A DNA stretch of 64,000 bases from Betaproteobacteria bacterium. Lineage in GTDB: Bacteria; Pseudomonadota; Gammaproteobacteria; Burkholderiales; Burkholderiaceae_C. The position numbers were made by a program, and so were the translations under genes. The DNA is taken from contig JADJWD010000007.1 of the NCBI GenBank assembly GCA_016716535.1, positions 62,001-126,000 on the forward strand. The letters are read 5' to 3'. Positions 34,403-43,421 of the stretch are shown here, piece after piece. The notes beneath the pieces are model-generated. The model worked only from the letters and a program-made list of their open reading frames with translations. It did no database searches and had not been told where the DNA came from. How positions within the stretch are numbered: the first letter of the stretch is position 1; each line of letters opens with the position of its first letter.

Positions 34403-36414
34403 CGATCACCTCCGACGCGAATCACCGCCGCATCGGGCTTGTCGGCATACAGCCGCTCGACGGCCTCGGCGCGGTGCTGCAGCACGGCGCGCAGGTTGAT
34501 CGAGCCCTTGTCGGTGACCTCACCGCGGTCCAGCGACGGCGGCTCGCTCAGCAGCAAGGCACGTGCCGGGCGGTTGGAGCTGCCGGTGCCGGCGTCCCAC
34601 AGCGCCTTCAGCCACTGGCGGAAGAAGCCGCGCACCTGCGGGTGCGCCAGCGTCAGCTCGAGCGGCTCGCCCGCGACGGCACCGGCGAGCCGGCGCACGT
34701 CGTCGACGCGCGGAAAGACCAGCAGGCCGATGTCGTCGCGGTCGACGCCGGCCACCACCACGTCCTGCACCATCGGGTGCCCGGAGAGGATCGCCTGCGT
34801 GCGCAGCGGCCCGACGCTGACGAAGGTGCCGGTGGCGAGCTTGAAGTCCTCGGCGATGCGGCCGTCGAAGACGAGGCCCTGCGTCGGGTCCGGCGGCACG
34901 TCGCCGCCGGCGTCGCTGTCACCGGGCTCGCGGAAGCGCACCGCGTCACCGGTGCGGTAGAAGCCTTCGCTGTCGAAGGCCGCGGCCGTCTCCTCGAACG
35001 CGCGCCAGTACTCGCTCATCACGTTCGGGCCGCGGAAGCGGATCTCCTGCTTGCCCTCGACCGGCACGATCTTCACCTCGACGCCGGGCACCGGCAGGCC
35101 GATGTCGCCGGCGCGGTTCTGCGTGCCCAGCGCGAAGGTGCAGCTCGGCGACGTCTCCGTCATGCCGAGGCCCGTGAAGATCGGGATGCGCTCGCCGATC
35201 GTGCGCTCGGCCAGGCGGTCGAGGTGGTCCCACACCGCCTGCGAGAGCCCCGCGCCGGCGTACATGAAGGCACGCACGCGCGTGAAGACGCTGCGGCGCA
35301 GCGCCTCGTCGGTCTCCATCGCCGCGGCCAGCTCTTCGAAGCCCTTGGGCACGTTGAAGTAGACGGTGGGCGAGATCTCGCGCAGGTTGGCCACCGTCTC
35401 GGCCATACCGGCGGCCACCGGGCGGCCATCGTCGATGTACAGCGTGCCGCCGTTGTAAAGCGCGATGCCCACGTTGTGGTTGCCGCCGAAGACGTGGTTC
35501 CACGGCAGCCAGTCCACCAGCACCGGCGGCTCGTCGGCGAGGAACGCGAAGCACTGGCGGATCTGCTGCAGATTGGCGCACCACATGCCGTTCGTGGTCA
35601 CCACACCCTTGGGCTGCTTCGTGCTGCCCGAGGTGAAGAGGAACTTGGCGATCGTGTCCGGGCCGACCTTGTTGTGCGCCAGTTCGAGGGCGGCACCGGG
35701 CGTGCTTTCGACCAGCGCCGAGAAGCGCGTCATCGTGCGCGCCTGGCCGCTCTTGAGCGTGATGCCGGTCGGGTCGGTGAGCACGAGTTCGGCGTCGGTG
35801 GGCAGCACCGCCTCGATGGCGCGGCCATACGGCCCCCAGGCGCTGGCGAAGACGAGGCCCGGCGTCAGCGACTCGAAGATGTGCGCCAGCCGCGCCGTGT
35901 CGCGCGCCAGCGTCGAGTACGCCGGCGACACGGGCGCATACGGCACGCCCACCCAGCAGGCGGCCAGCGCCAGCGTCAGGTGCTGCAGATCGTTGCCAGA
36001 GAGGATGGCGATCGGCCGCTCCTCGGAGATCTCGCCATCGGCCATGCGCAGCGCCAGCGCCTGGCCGACGCGGCGCACGCGCTCGAGCATCTGCGCGTAG
36101 GTGATCGTCTGCCACGGCCGCTCGATGGCCGGCGCGTGGCCGGGGGCGCGGCGGGCGACGAACACCTGGTTCGGCCGCACGCGCGCGAAGTGCTCGAGCG
36201 CGTCGGTGATGCGCTCGGGGTAGGCGCTCAGTGGCTCGGTCGAGCGCACGAGCCAGCTGCCGTCGGCGCGGCGCACGGCCTCGGCGCGCACGCAGCCGGC
36301 GACGCGCGTGGCGCGCCAGCGCGGGGCGGCGGACGCGCCTGACGCGGCGGCGGCCACAGGCGGTTCAGCAGGGCCGGCCGTTGCCGGAGCGCGAGGGGAC
36401 GACTGCTCGGACAT
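34399..36414 (-). CDS. feruloyl-CoA synthase-like AMP-forming ligase
   Basis: A 671-residue ANL-superfamily ligase that activates a carboxylic acid with ATP and CoA. The P-loop-like motif is FLFTSGSTKQPKG, followed by GLGMTETSPSCTF and the hinge-region FDGRIAEDFKLATGTFVSVGPLR. The FKLATGTFV motif with an extended C-terminus is characteristic of feruloyl-CoA synthases of the Fcs type in Burkholderiales rather than of 4-coumarate ligases. Ferulate or another hydroxycinnamate is the likely substrate. The first 30 residues are an alanine/proline-rich tail. The TPP-enzyme gene lies 75 bases upstream on the same strand. Confidence 0.87.
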   Translation of the reverse strand: MSEQSSPRAPATAGPAEPPVAAAASGASAAPRWRATRVAGCVRAEAVRRADGSWLVRSTEPLSAYPERITDALEHFARVRPNQVFVARRAPGHAPAIERPWQTITYAQMLERVRRVGQALALRMADGEISEERPIAILSGNDLQHLTLALAACWVGVPYAPVSPAYSTLARDTARLAHIFESLTPGLVFASAWGPYGRAIEAVLPTDAELVLTDPTGITLKSGQARTMTRFSALVESTPGAALELAHNKVGPDTIAKFLFTSGSTKQPKGVVTTNGMWCANLQQIRQCFAFLADEPPVLVDWLPWNHVFGGNHNVGIALYNGGTLYIDDGRPVAAGMAETVANLREISPTVYFNVPKGFEELAAAMETDEALRRSVFTRVRAFMYAGAGLSQAVWDHLDRLAERTIGERIPIFTGLGMTETSPSCTFALGTQNRAGDIGLPVPGVEVKIVPVEGKQEIRFRGPNVMSEYWRAFEETAAAFDSEGFYRTGDAVRFREPGDSDAGGDVPPDPTQGLVFDGRIAEDFKLATGTFVSVGPLRTQAILSGHPMVQDVVVAGVDRDDIGLLVFPRVDDVRRLAGAVAGEPLELTLAHPQVRGFFRQWLKALWDAGTGSSNRPARALLLSEPPSLDRGEVTDKGSINLRAVLQHRAEAVERLYADKPDAAVIRVGGDR

Positions 36415-36489
36415 GGCGCGATTCTGCGCGACGCACGGGGGCCTGGATCGCCCGCCGGATCGCCGCCTGAACCCCGCCCGAATCGCCGC

Positions 36490-38082
36490 CTAGATCACCG
36501 CCTCGATCAGGAACGGCCCCTCGTGCTCCAGCGCCGCGCCGAAGAGGTCAGTGAAACGCTCGGCCGTCTCTGCCCGCTCGGCCCCCACGCCCATGCCGCG
36601 CGCCAGCGCCACCCAGTCGAGCGCCGGGTCGTCGAGGTTGAAGAGCTGCCGCGCATTGGCACCCGGCGTGCCGGCGCCGGTCTGCACGTACTCGCCGTGC
36701 AGGATGGCGTAGCGGCGGTTGGAGAAGATCACGGTCACCACCGGCAGCCGCTCGCGCGCCTGCGTCCACAGCCCCTGCAGCGTGTACATCGCGCTGCCGT
36801 CGGCCTGCAGCGTGACGACGCGCCGGCCCGGCGCACCGAGCGCCGCGCCGGTGGCCAGCGGGATGCCCAGGCCGATGGCGCCGCCGGTGATCTGCAGATA
36901 GTCGTGCGGCGCCGCGTGCCAGCTCATCGGGAAGAAGTCGCGGCCCGAGCTGACGCTCTCGTCACAGACGATGGCGCCTTCGGGCAGCCGCGCGACGACG
37001 GCTTGCGCCAGCGTCGAGGCGGTCAGAGCGCCAGTGGGGAGCGGCAGATCGCGCTTCGTCGCGAAGAGCGGCTTGGCCGCGGCCGCCACGGCGTCGCTCC
37101 CTGCACCAACACGCGTCGCGAGTTCGTGCAGCGCGCCGAGGCCGTCTTCATCGGGCCGCGCCGCGGTGAGCACCTCGCAGCCGGCCGGCAGCATCGAGCC
37201 CGGCTTGCCCGGGTAGGCGAAGAAGCCGACCGGCGCCTTCGCGCCGACGAGCACGAGGCTCGCGGTGTCGGCGAGCATCGCCAGCGCTTTGTCGACGACG
37301 TACGGCACGCGGTCGATCATCACGCGGCCCAAGCCGCGCTCGACGCGCGCGTTGGCCTGCGGCGCGAGCAGCCGGCAGCCGGTGGCGGCGGCGATGCGCG
37401 CGGCAACGGCCAGCCCATCGGCACGCAGCGTGCGGCCGGCCAGCAGCAGCACGGTGCCGCGGCGGCGCTTCAGCGCCGCGGCGGCGCGGTCCAGCTCTGC
37501 CGCGGCCGGCAGCGGCGCCGTGGGTGGCGGCGAATGCGCAGGCACCGGCGCAGCGCTCGCGCTCCACGCATGGTCGGCCGCGAGGATCAACGTCGCGATG
37601 CGTCCGGGCGGCGTCACCGCCTCGCGCACCGCGGTGGCGGCCGCCGCGCCCACGCCATCGGCCGAAGGCGTGCGGCCGACCCAATGCGACATCGGCCGCG
37701 CGAGGCTCTCGATGTCGCTCGCGAGCGGCGCGTCGTGTTCGAGGTGATAGGTCGCGTGATCACCGACGATGTTGACGATGGGCGTGTGCGCGCGCTTCGC
37801 GTTGTGCAGGTTCGCCAGGCCATTCGCGAGCCCCGGCCCCGTGTGCAGCAGCGTGCACGCCGGCCGCCCGGCCATGCGTGCGTAGCCATCGGCCGCGCCG
37901 GTGACGACGCCTTCGGCCAGCCCCAGCACGCAGCGCATGCGCGGCTGGCGGTCGAGCGCGGCGACGAAGTGCATCTCCGAGGTGCCGGGGTTCGCGAAGC
38001 AGTGGTCGACGCCGTGCGCGAGCAGCGTCTCGCACAAGAGGTCGGCGCCGGTGCGCGGGGGCAGTGCTGCGTTCGAACTCAC
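36490..38082 (-). CDS. thiamine-diphosphate enzyme, acetolactate synthase large subunit-like / benzoylformate decarboxylase-like
   Basis: A 530-residue TPP enzyme with the three usual domains. The N-terminal pyrimidine-binding domain has the catalytic glutamate E57 in GLAEGVVTGAADGYAR. The middle domain is alanine-rich. The C-terminal pyrophosphate domain has ADGSAMYTLQGLWTQ and, about 27 residues later, SNRRYA as the metal site. It is shorter than anabolic IlvB and has no small subunit nearby, so a 2-keto-acid decarboxylase or carboligase role in catabolism is more likely than valine synthesis. The stop and start overlap the neighbouring hydrolase gene by 4 bases (ATGA). Confidence 0.85.
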   Translation of the reverse strand: MSSNAALPPRTGADLLCETLLAHGVDHCFANPGTSEMHFVAALDRQPRMRCVLGLAEGVVTGAADGYARMAGRPACTLLHTGPGLANGLANLHNAKRAHTPIVNIVGDHATYHLEHDAPLASDIESLARPMSHWVGRTPSADGVGAAAATAVREAVTPPGRIATLILAADHAWSASAAPVPAHSPPPTAPLPAAAELDRAAAALKRRRGTVLLLAGRTLRADGLAVAARIAAATGCRLLAPQANARVERGLGRVMIDRVPYVVDKALAMLADTASLVLVGAKAPVGFFAYPGKPGSMLPAGCEVLTAARPDEDGLGALHELATRVGAGSDAVAAAAKPLFATKRDLPLPTGALTASTLAQAVVARLPEGAIVCDESVSSGRDFFPMSWHAAPHDYLQITGGAIGLGIPLATGAALGAPGRRVVTLQADGSAMYTLQGLWTQARERLPVVTVIFSNRRYAILHGEYVQTGAGTPGANARQLFNLDDPALDWVALARGMGVGAERAETAERFTDLFGAALEHEGPFLIEAVI

Positions 38083-39197
38083 GGCGTGCTCACTGCCTCG
38101 ACGAGGCGATAGCGCAGCACGCCGTCGTCTGCTGGCGCGGCAACGACCTCGCCGCGCTTGACGAGGTGATTCAGGTGCGCAATCGCTTCGCCGGTGGCCA
38201 GACCCACCTGCTCGCTGCGCAGGTCGATCGGCCGGCCGAACAAGGTTGTGAAGAGATCGACCACGCGCTTCGGTTCGGCGAGCGCGCGTTTCAGCCGCTG
38301 CAGGCCGCGCTGGTGGCCGCCGGCCAGCCGGTCGAGCCGCGCATGCAGGCCGCGGAACGGATCACCGTGCGCCGGCAGCACGAGCAGGTCGTCGGCGAGC
38401 GTCGCGCGCATCTGCGCGATCGACGTGAGCCAGTCGCCGAGCGGGTCGGCGTCGGGCTCGGTCGGGAACACCGAGACGTTGGACGAGATGCGCGGCAGCA
38501 CCTGATCGCCGGAGATCATCAGCGCCAGGCTGTCGCTGACGAGGCAGGCGTGCTCGGGGCAGTGGCCGCGGCCCACGACGACGCGCCATTCGTTGGCGCC
38601 GATGACCACGCGCTCGCCATCGACGAGGCGGCGGAAGCTGTCGGGCAGCGCGTGCACGTACTTGCCGAAGCTGCCGAAGCGCGCGCGGTACACGTCCAGC
38701 GCCTCCTCGGACCAGCCGCAGCGGCGATAGAAGTCGATCGCATCGTCGGGCGCCTCGCGGCCGGTGTCGGCGACGAGGGTGCGGCACATCAGGTACTCCT
38801 CGCGCGTCATCCACAGCCGCGCGTCGTACTTGCGCGTCAGCCAGCCGGCCATGCCCATGTGGTCGGGGTGCATGTGCGTGGCGAACACGCGCGTGATCGG
38901 CCGGCCGCCCAGCGGCGCGTCGGCGCCCGGCGTGAGCAGCGCGCGCCACGCGGCGAGCACCTCGGGCGTCTGCGTGCCGGTGTCGACCACCGCCCAGCCG
39001 CGCCGGCCGTCGACTTCGTCGTCGAGCAGGTACAGGTTGATGTGGTTCAGCGCGAACGGCAGCGGCATGCGCAGCCACATCACGCCGGGCGCGACGGGCT
39101 TCAGCGTGCCCACGGGCGGTGGCTCGCCGCAGGGGTAGACGAGGGCGGCGGCGGGTTCTGTCGCGGCTGACGCAGCAGCGGGGTCGGGTTCGTTCAT
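38079..39197 (-). CDS. metallo-beta-lactamase-fold hydrolase
   Basis: A 372-residue protein with the metal motif THMHPDHMG (H108, H110, D112, H113), the further ligands in GRGHCPEHACL and ISGDQVLP, and a C-terminal winged-helix-like extension (EPKRVVDLFTTLFGRPIDLRSEQVGLATGEAIAHLNHLVKRGEV). This architecture is shared with LACTB2-like thioesterase/hydrolase proteins. It is the first gene of the leftward set hydrolase, TPP enzyme, ligase, lipoprotein, so a thioester- or ester-cleaving step is a reasonable guess. Two interspersed repeats lie in the 219-base region upstream; nothing else is seen there. Confidence 0.87.
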   Translation of the reverse strand: MNEPDPAAASAATEPAAALVYPCGEPPPVGTLKPVAPGVMWLRMPLPFALNHINLYLLDDEVDGRRGWAVVDTGTQTPEVLAAWRALLTPGADAPLGGRPITRVFATHMHPDHMGMAGWLTRKYDARLWMTREEYLMCRTLVADTGREAPDDAIDFYRRCGWSEEALDVYRARFGSFGKYVHALPDSFRRLVDGERVVIGANEWRVVVGRGHCPEHACLVSDSLALMISGDQVLPRISSNVSVFPTEPDADPLGDWLTSIAQMRATLADDLLVLPAHGDPFRGLHARLDRLAGGHQRGLQRLKRALAEPKRVVDLFTTLFGRPIDLRSEQVGLATGEAIAHLNHLVKRGEVVAAPADDGVLRYRLVEAVSTP

Positions 39198-39338
39198 GGT
39201 CGGCGCTCTTGGCGTGCAGGCAGGGGTTGTGCCTGACGATAGCGGCTCGGCGAGCGAGGCGGCGGCGCGAGGGTGTCAGCGTCGACTTCGAAGGTCCGCG
39301 CGAGCAAGGCCGCGGCGTGCTGAGGCCCTCACCTGTCG

Positions 39339-39365
39339 CCGTTCGGGCTGAGCCTGTCGAAGCCC
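39339..39365 (+). repeat. interspersed repeat, copy B
   Basis: A 27-base unit with core TTCGGGCTGAGCCTGTCGAA, identical to the left arm of the element at 29074-29100. It lies between the hydrolase and DUF2087 genes in direct orientation with copy C, 42 bases away start to start. Confidence 0.85.
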
Positions 39366-39380
39366 TCGTCGCCGTAGCAC

Positions 39381-39407
39381 CCGTTCGGGCTGAGGTATCG
39401 AAGCCCC
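39381..39407 (+). repeat. interspersed repeat, copy C (variant centre)
   Basis: A 27-base unit with core TTCGGGCTGAGGTATCGAAG. The centre GAGGTATCGAAG is the same variant seen in the inverted right arm at 29111-29136. It ends 9 bases from the DUF2087 stop. Confidence 0.8.
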
Positions 39408-39416
39408 GCGCCGCGA

Positions 39417-39863
39417 TCAACCCTTCTGCGCCGCCGCCCACCGCGCCTTGCGCTCGGCGCGCATGCGCTCCTGCACTTCACGCTCGGCGGCCACCCAACG
39501 CGTCACGTCCATCGTCGCCAGCGCGCGTGCCAGCGCCTGGTGCGGGGCCGGTGCTGGCGGCAGCGCCGCGTGCGCCAGCGCGCGGTATTCGCGGCCGTAG
39601 CCGTCGCGCGTCAACCAGCCGGCGTCGACGAGCCAGCGGCGCAGTTCGACGTGGTCGGTGGCCAGCCAGCAGGCAGCGCCGGCGAGTGCGGCCTTCAGCG
39701 CCTCGTTGACTTCGCGCTCGGTGAGCGGCTTGTCGGCCGGCAGCGTCGCGTGCACGACGGCGAGTGCCAGCATCAGCTCGCCCGCCGACAGGCCGCCGAG
39801 CGAGACGTGGTCCTTCAGCGCCAGGGTGCGGATGGGTTGTAGCGCTTGCAGCGGCTCGTTCAT
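39417..39863 (-). CDS. DUF2087-like protein
   Basis: A 148-residue protein. The segment DHVELRRWLVDAGWLTRDGYGREYRAL is the DUF2087 pattern, a small winged-helix-like domain found alone or after regulators. The C-terminal 45 residues are a charged helix (VAAEREVQERMRAERKARWAAAQK). I chose ATG 39863 (MNEPLQALQP); the frame extends 13 codons further without conserved sequence. It lies 44 bases after the AraC gene on the same strand. Function unknown. Confidence 0.72.
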   Translation of the reverse strand: MNEPLQALQPIRTLALKDHVSLGGLSAGELMLALAVVHATLPADKPLTEREVNEALKAALAGAACWLATDHVELRRWLVDAGWLTRDGYGREYRALAHAALPPAPAPHQALARALATMDVTRWVAAEREVQERMRAERKARWAAAQKG

Positions 39864-39907
39864 CGTCACGCCCCGCGCTCGCCCCGCCGCGCCTGGCACC
39901 ACTCACC

Positions 39908-40852
39908 TCACGCCATCGCCCCACGCCGATAGTCGCTCGGCGCAACGCCGAGGTGGGCGCGGAAGACGCGGCTGAAGTGGGCCATGTTCTGGAAGCCGGC
40001 GGCGAGCGCGATGTCGGTGATCGAGCGGTGCGCGCTGGCGCGGTCGACGAAGGCCTGGCGGCAGGCTTCGAGGCGGCGCGCGAGGATGTAGCCGGCCACG
40101 CCGTCGGCCTCTTCGGCGAACGCGTTGTACAGCTGCCGGCGGCTGACGTTGAGCGCGCGCGCGATCGCGTCGACCGTCAGGCCGGGGTCGGCGAGGTGCT
40201 GCGCGACGTGCTGCTTGATGCGCTCGCGCAGTGCCTCGCGCTGCGTCTGCGCCGTCGCCTGGCCCGCGAGGTCGAGCAGCGACAGGTGCACGAGTTGCGT
40301 GATCGCCTCGCCGATGCCGCGCGCGCTTTGCTCGGGCATGTTCGGCAGTTCGCGGAAGGCGTTGCGCATCGTGTCCAGCGCGACGCGCGAGATGCCGCCG
40401 CTGCCGCCGAGCCGCCGCGCCATCAGCGGCTCGAGCATCGCCGGCGCCAGGCCGCGCTCGGCAAACGCGCACTTGGGCAGCATGACGATCAGGTGCTCGA
40501 CACGCTCGGGGTTGGCCACCGCGTAGCTGTCGGTGGTGTCGTAGATGCTCCACTGACCCGGCGTCACCCAGGTCTCGCGGCCCTTCTGTTCGACGCCGGC
40601 GCAGCCGACCCACGGCGCCACGATCTTCAGGTACGGCGTCTCGGTGGCGCGGGCGATGGCGCTCGAGCGCTGCACGCGGTGGCGCGTCGCTTCGAGGTGC
40701 GTCAGCACCACGTCGCCGGCGTGCCAGGTGCTGGCGCGGCCGGAGAAATCGGCGTCGCCGTATTCGTCGGCCTTCAGACCCTGGAAGATCGTGGCGATCC
40801 AGCCGCGCCAGAACGCCGCGCGCTCGCCGGGGGCGACGTCGGCGGTGTCCAT
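39908..40852 (-). CDS. AraC-family transcriptional regulator
   Basis: A 314-residue regulator divergent from the liv-type importer operon. The N-terminal part is an AraC_binding_2-like sensor (for example TPYLKIVAPWVGCAGVEQKGRETWVTPGQWSIYD). The C-terminal DNA-binding domain has LTVDAIARALNVSRRQLYNAF and SITDIALAAGFQNMAHFSRVFRAHLGVAPSDYR. ATG 40852 (MDTADVAPGER) is chosen; ATG 40879 is nine codons upstream. Its place suggests control of livKHMGF-aldehyde dehydrogenase, and possibly of the ligase cluster, in response to an aromatic acid or aldehyde. That is inference from position only. Confidence 0.87.
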   Translation of the reverse strand: MDTADVAPGERAAFWRGWIATIFQGLKADEYGDADFSGRASTWHAGDVVLTHLEATRHRVQRSSAIARATETPYLKIVAPWVGCAGVEQKGRETWVTPGQWSIYDTTDSYAVANPERVEHLIVMLPKCAFAERGLAPAMLEPLMARRLGGSGGISRVALDTMRNAFRELPNMPEQSARGIGEAITQLVHLSLLDLAGQATAQTQREALRERIKQHVAQHLADPGLTVDAIARALNVSRRQLYNAFAEEADGVAGYILARRLEACRQAFVDRASAHRSITDIALAAGFQNMAHFSRVFRAHLGVAPSDYRRGAMA

Positions 40853-40947
40853 CAATTGCGGCCTGGGCGCGGGGGGCATGGCGGCGGGATTGATCGACGT
40901 GGCGTTGCGGCGCGCGAGCTTAAAGCCGCGCGGCATTTCCCTGCACG

Positions 40948-40958
40948 CTGCATTGCAG
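40948..40958. promoter_or_regulatory. palindrome in the AraC/livK intergenic region
   Basis: CTGCATTGCAG is a perfect palindrome around one central base, about 100 bases upstream of the AraC start and 217 before livK. The same region has TTCCCTGCACG at 40937-40947, which also occurs at 12123-12133 before the other AraC gene. The 322-base gap between the two divergent genes contains no other feature that I can support. Confidence 0.35.
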
Positions 40959-41174
40959 TGTTGCGGCCATGCCGCCGACCCCGGGAAAGCCCCAACCGCC
41001 GATGCACACGATGGCAAGCACCGTGCACGCGCGGCAAAGCCGCGCTGCCTGCGGCTGCCCAGAATCGGCGCCGCAGACAGCCCCTGCCCTGGACCCCCGA
41101 CAAACGCGGCCAGCCGCATCACACCCACGTTGCAGCCGAGCCGCGGGCCACACCTCTCAAGGAGACTCACCCTC

Positions 41175-42419
41175 ATGGACCCGAAGCCCACCGCCCCGTC
41201 CGACATCGTCGACTCCAGCCCCACCGGCCTCAGCCGCCGCCGCGTCGTGCAGGCGCTTGCCGCGGGCGCCGCGGCCGCCGGCGCGCCGGCCCTCGCGCAG
41301 GGCCAGGCGGGCCCGGTGCGCATCGGCTACGCGATCGCCCGCACCGGCCCCTCGGCCGGCGGCGCGCAGGTGAGCCAGGAGCCGAACTTCCTGCTCTGGG
41401 CCGAGCAGCAGAACGCCGCCGGCGGCCTGAACGTGAAGGGCGCGAAGCGGCAGATCGAACTGATCAGCAGCGACACGCGCAGCGACATCGAGACCGCCGT
41501 GCGCACGTATGAAAAGCTGATGGGCAGCGACAAGGTCGACCTGATCCTGCCGCCCTGGGGCAGCAACGCCAACTTCGCCGTCGCGCCGCTGGCCAACAAG
41601 TTCGGCTACCCGTTCCTCGCTCCCACCGCGCTGTCGCGCCGCCTGGTCGAGATGAAGCTGCCGTACTTCTTCCTGCTGCTGCAGCAGCCCAAGCCCATGA
41701 TGGACGCGCTCGTCGACATGCTGAAGAACAGCGGCGCGAAGACGGTGGCCGTGATCTACATCGACGACCTCTTCGGCCTGGAGAACTACGCGGCGCTGAA
41801 GGTGGCGCTCAGCGGCACCGGCATCACCATCGTCGAGGAGAAGAGTTATCCGCTCGGCGTGAAGGACCTGAGCCCGGTGCTGCGCGGCATCAAGGACAAG
41901 AACCCCGACGCGTTCATCGGCCTGACGTACCCGCCCGACACGATCCTCGCGAGCCGGCAGAGCAAGGAGATCGGCTTCAACCCGAAGTTCTTCTACGCCA
42001 GCGTCGGCACCGCCTTCCAGCTGTACCGCAACGTGATGAAGGAAGGCGCCGAAGGCGTGCTCGGCATGGGCAGCTGGAACCCGAAGACGAGCCCCGGCGC
42101 GAAGGCGTACTTCGACGCGCACGTCAAGAAGTTCGGCGCGCAGAAGGAACCCGACCGCTGGGCCAGCGGCCACTGCTGGGCGGGGCTGCAGATCCTGACC
42201 AACGCGGTGGCCAAGGTCGGCCTGGACCGCAAGGCGATCCGCGACTACGTGGCCAACAACGTGCACGACACGATCGTCGGCAAGATCAAGTTCCAGGGCA
42301 GCGAGAACGTCGGCATCCCGGGCTCGGTGAGCCAGTGGCAGAAAGGCGAGTTCGAGGTGGTGTGGCCGAAGTCGATGGCCACTTCCTCTTTGAACGCGTC
42401 CAAGCCTGCTTGGGTCTAG
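41175..42419 (+). CDS. ABC transporter substrate-binding protein, LivK-like
   Basis: A 414-residue periplasmic binding protein of the branched-chain amino acid type. A Tat-like signal is visible: SRRRVVQALAAGAAAAGAPALAQ (arginines 21-23, cleavage near ALA-Q). The mature part has VRIGYAIARTGPSAGGAQV and the two-lobed Peripla_BP_6 fold. In Burkholderiales, this branch often binds aromatic acids instead of amino acids. The ATG follows AAGGAG at 41159-41164. It is the first gene of a full importer operon, and a strong stem-loop follows its stop. Confidence 0.92.
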   Translation: MDPKPTAPSDIVDSSPTGLSRRRVVQALAAGAAAAGAPALAQGQAGPVRIGYAIARTGPSAGGAQVSQEPNFLLWAEQQNAAGGLNVKGAKRQIELISSDTRSDIETAVRTYEKLMGSDKVDLILPPWGSNANFAVAPLANKFGYPFLAPTALSRRLVEMKLPYFFLLLQQPKPMMDALVDMLKNSGAKTVAVIYIDDLFGLENYAALKVALSGTGITIVEEKSYPLGVKDLSPVLRGIKDKNPDAFIGLTYPPDTILASRQSKEIGFNPKFFYASVGTAFQLYRNVMKEGAEGVLGMGSWNPKTSPGAKAYFDAHVKKFGAQKEPDRWASGHCWAGLQILTNAVAKVGLDRKAIRDYVANNVHDTIVGKIKFQGSENVGIPGSVSQWQKGEFEVVWPKSMATSSLNASKPAWV

Positions 42420-42435
42420 CGCGGCTGGTTGGAGC

Positions 42436-42489
42436 GGCTGCTACTTGCACCAAGCCGGGTCCCGGCCCGGCGTCGTGCAAGTAGCACCC
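42436..42489 (+). promoter_or_regulatory. nested intercistronic stem-loop between livK and livH
   Basis: The outer arms 42436-42450 and 42475-42489 are 15 bases with one mismatch (core GCTACTTGCAC / GTGCAAGTAGC). The loop holds a second perfect stem, GCCGGG (42454-42459) with CCCGGC (42466-42471). Such structures after binding-protein genes usually protect the upstream mRNA and lower expression of the permease genes. Confidence 0.7.
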
Positions 42490-42524
42490 GCAACGAACAA
42501 CACGCAAGCCGGCGCAAGCCAACA

Positions 42525-43409
42525 ATGACCCCCCTAGCCTGGCTGGAACTCATCGCCTCCGGCCTCATCACCGGCGGCATCTACGCCCTCGTCGGCCTCG
42601 GCCTGAACCTGCAATACGGCCTGATGCGCATCCTGAACATCGCGCACGGCGAGTTCCTGATGCTCGGCGCATTCCTCACGTGGATGGCCGCCACCGTGTG
42701 GGGGCTGAATCCGCTCTTGATGATCCCGGTGAGCTTCGGCCTCTTGATGGCGCTCGGCATCGCCATCCACCGCCTCACGTTCAAGCGGCTCGCGGCGACG
42801 AGCCCGGACCTCGACGTGTTCGAGGCCCGCGGCCTGATGGTGGCCTTCGGGCTGATGTTCCTGGTGCAGAACTTCGCGCAGGTGACCTGGGGCGCGGACC
42901 TGCGCGGCTACGACTTCATGACCGAGCCGGTGGCGTTGCCCGGCGGAGGGCAGTTCGCCGGCAACAAGCTCGTGCTGCTGGCGCTGTCGCTCGCCTTCAG
43001 CGCCGCGCTGATCGTCGTGCTACGCCTGACGCTGTGGGGCAAGGGTGTGCGCGCGCTGATGCAGTCGCCCACCGGCGCGCAGCTCGTCGGCATCGACACG
43101 ACACGGCTGCACCCGCTGATGTTCGGTGCCGGGCTCGGGCTGTCGGGCGTCGCGGGCTGCCTGCTTTCCACCGCCTACACGATTTCGCCGTCGATGGGCG
43201 AGCCGTACACGGTGACGGCGCTGATCGTCATCACGCTCGGCGGCTTCGGGCACATGGGCGGCGCGCTCGCCGGCGGGCTCGCGCTCGGCGTCATCGAGGC
43301 GGTGGGCATGCACTTCACGAACCCGTCGCTGAAGTCGCTGCTGAGTTATGTTGTGTTCATCGGGGCGCTGCTGTGGAAGCCGAACGGCCTCTTCAACAAA
43401 CGCAAATAG
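42525..43409 (+). CDS. livH: branched-chain amino acid-type ABC permease, LivH family
   Basis: A 294-residue inner-membrane permease with about eight hydrophobic segments. The family motifs are LNLQYGLMRILNIAHGEFLMLGAF near residues 27-50 and VITLGGFGHMGGALAGGLALGVIEA near the C-terminus. It pairs with LivM to form the channel. It starts at ATG 42525, 105 bases after livK, with the hairpin in between, and precedes livM by 12 bases. Substrate is set by the binding protein. Confidence 0.93.
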   Translation: MTPLAWLELIASGLITGGIYALVGLGLNLQYGLMRILNIAHGEFLMLGAFLTWMAATVWGLNPLLMIPVSFGLLMALGIAIHRLTFKRLAATSPDLDVFEARGLMVAFGLMFLVQNFAQVTWGADLRGYDFMTEPVALPGGGQFAGNKLVLLALSLAFSAALIVVLRLTLWGKGVRALMQSPTGAQLVGIDTTRLHPLMFGAGLGLSGVAGCLLSTAYTISPSMGEPYTVTALIVITLGGFGHMGGALAGGLALGVIEAVGMHFTNPSLKSLLSYVVFIGALLWKPNGLFNKRK

Positions 43410-43421
43410 GCCGTTTGTCCC

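Noticed and set aside
36430..36490. Short direct repeats with GATCGCCGCC near the end of the TPP-enzyme gene
   Set aside because: Imperfect, only two or three units, and of a composition expected by chance in this GC-rich DNA.
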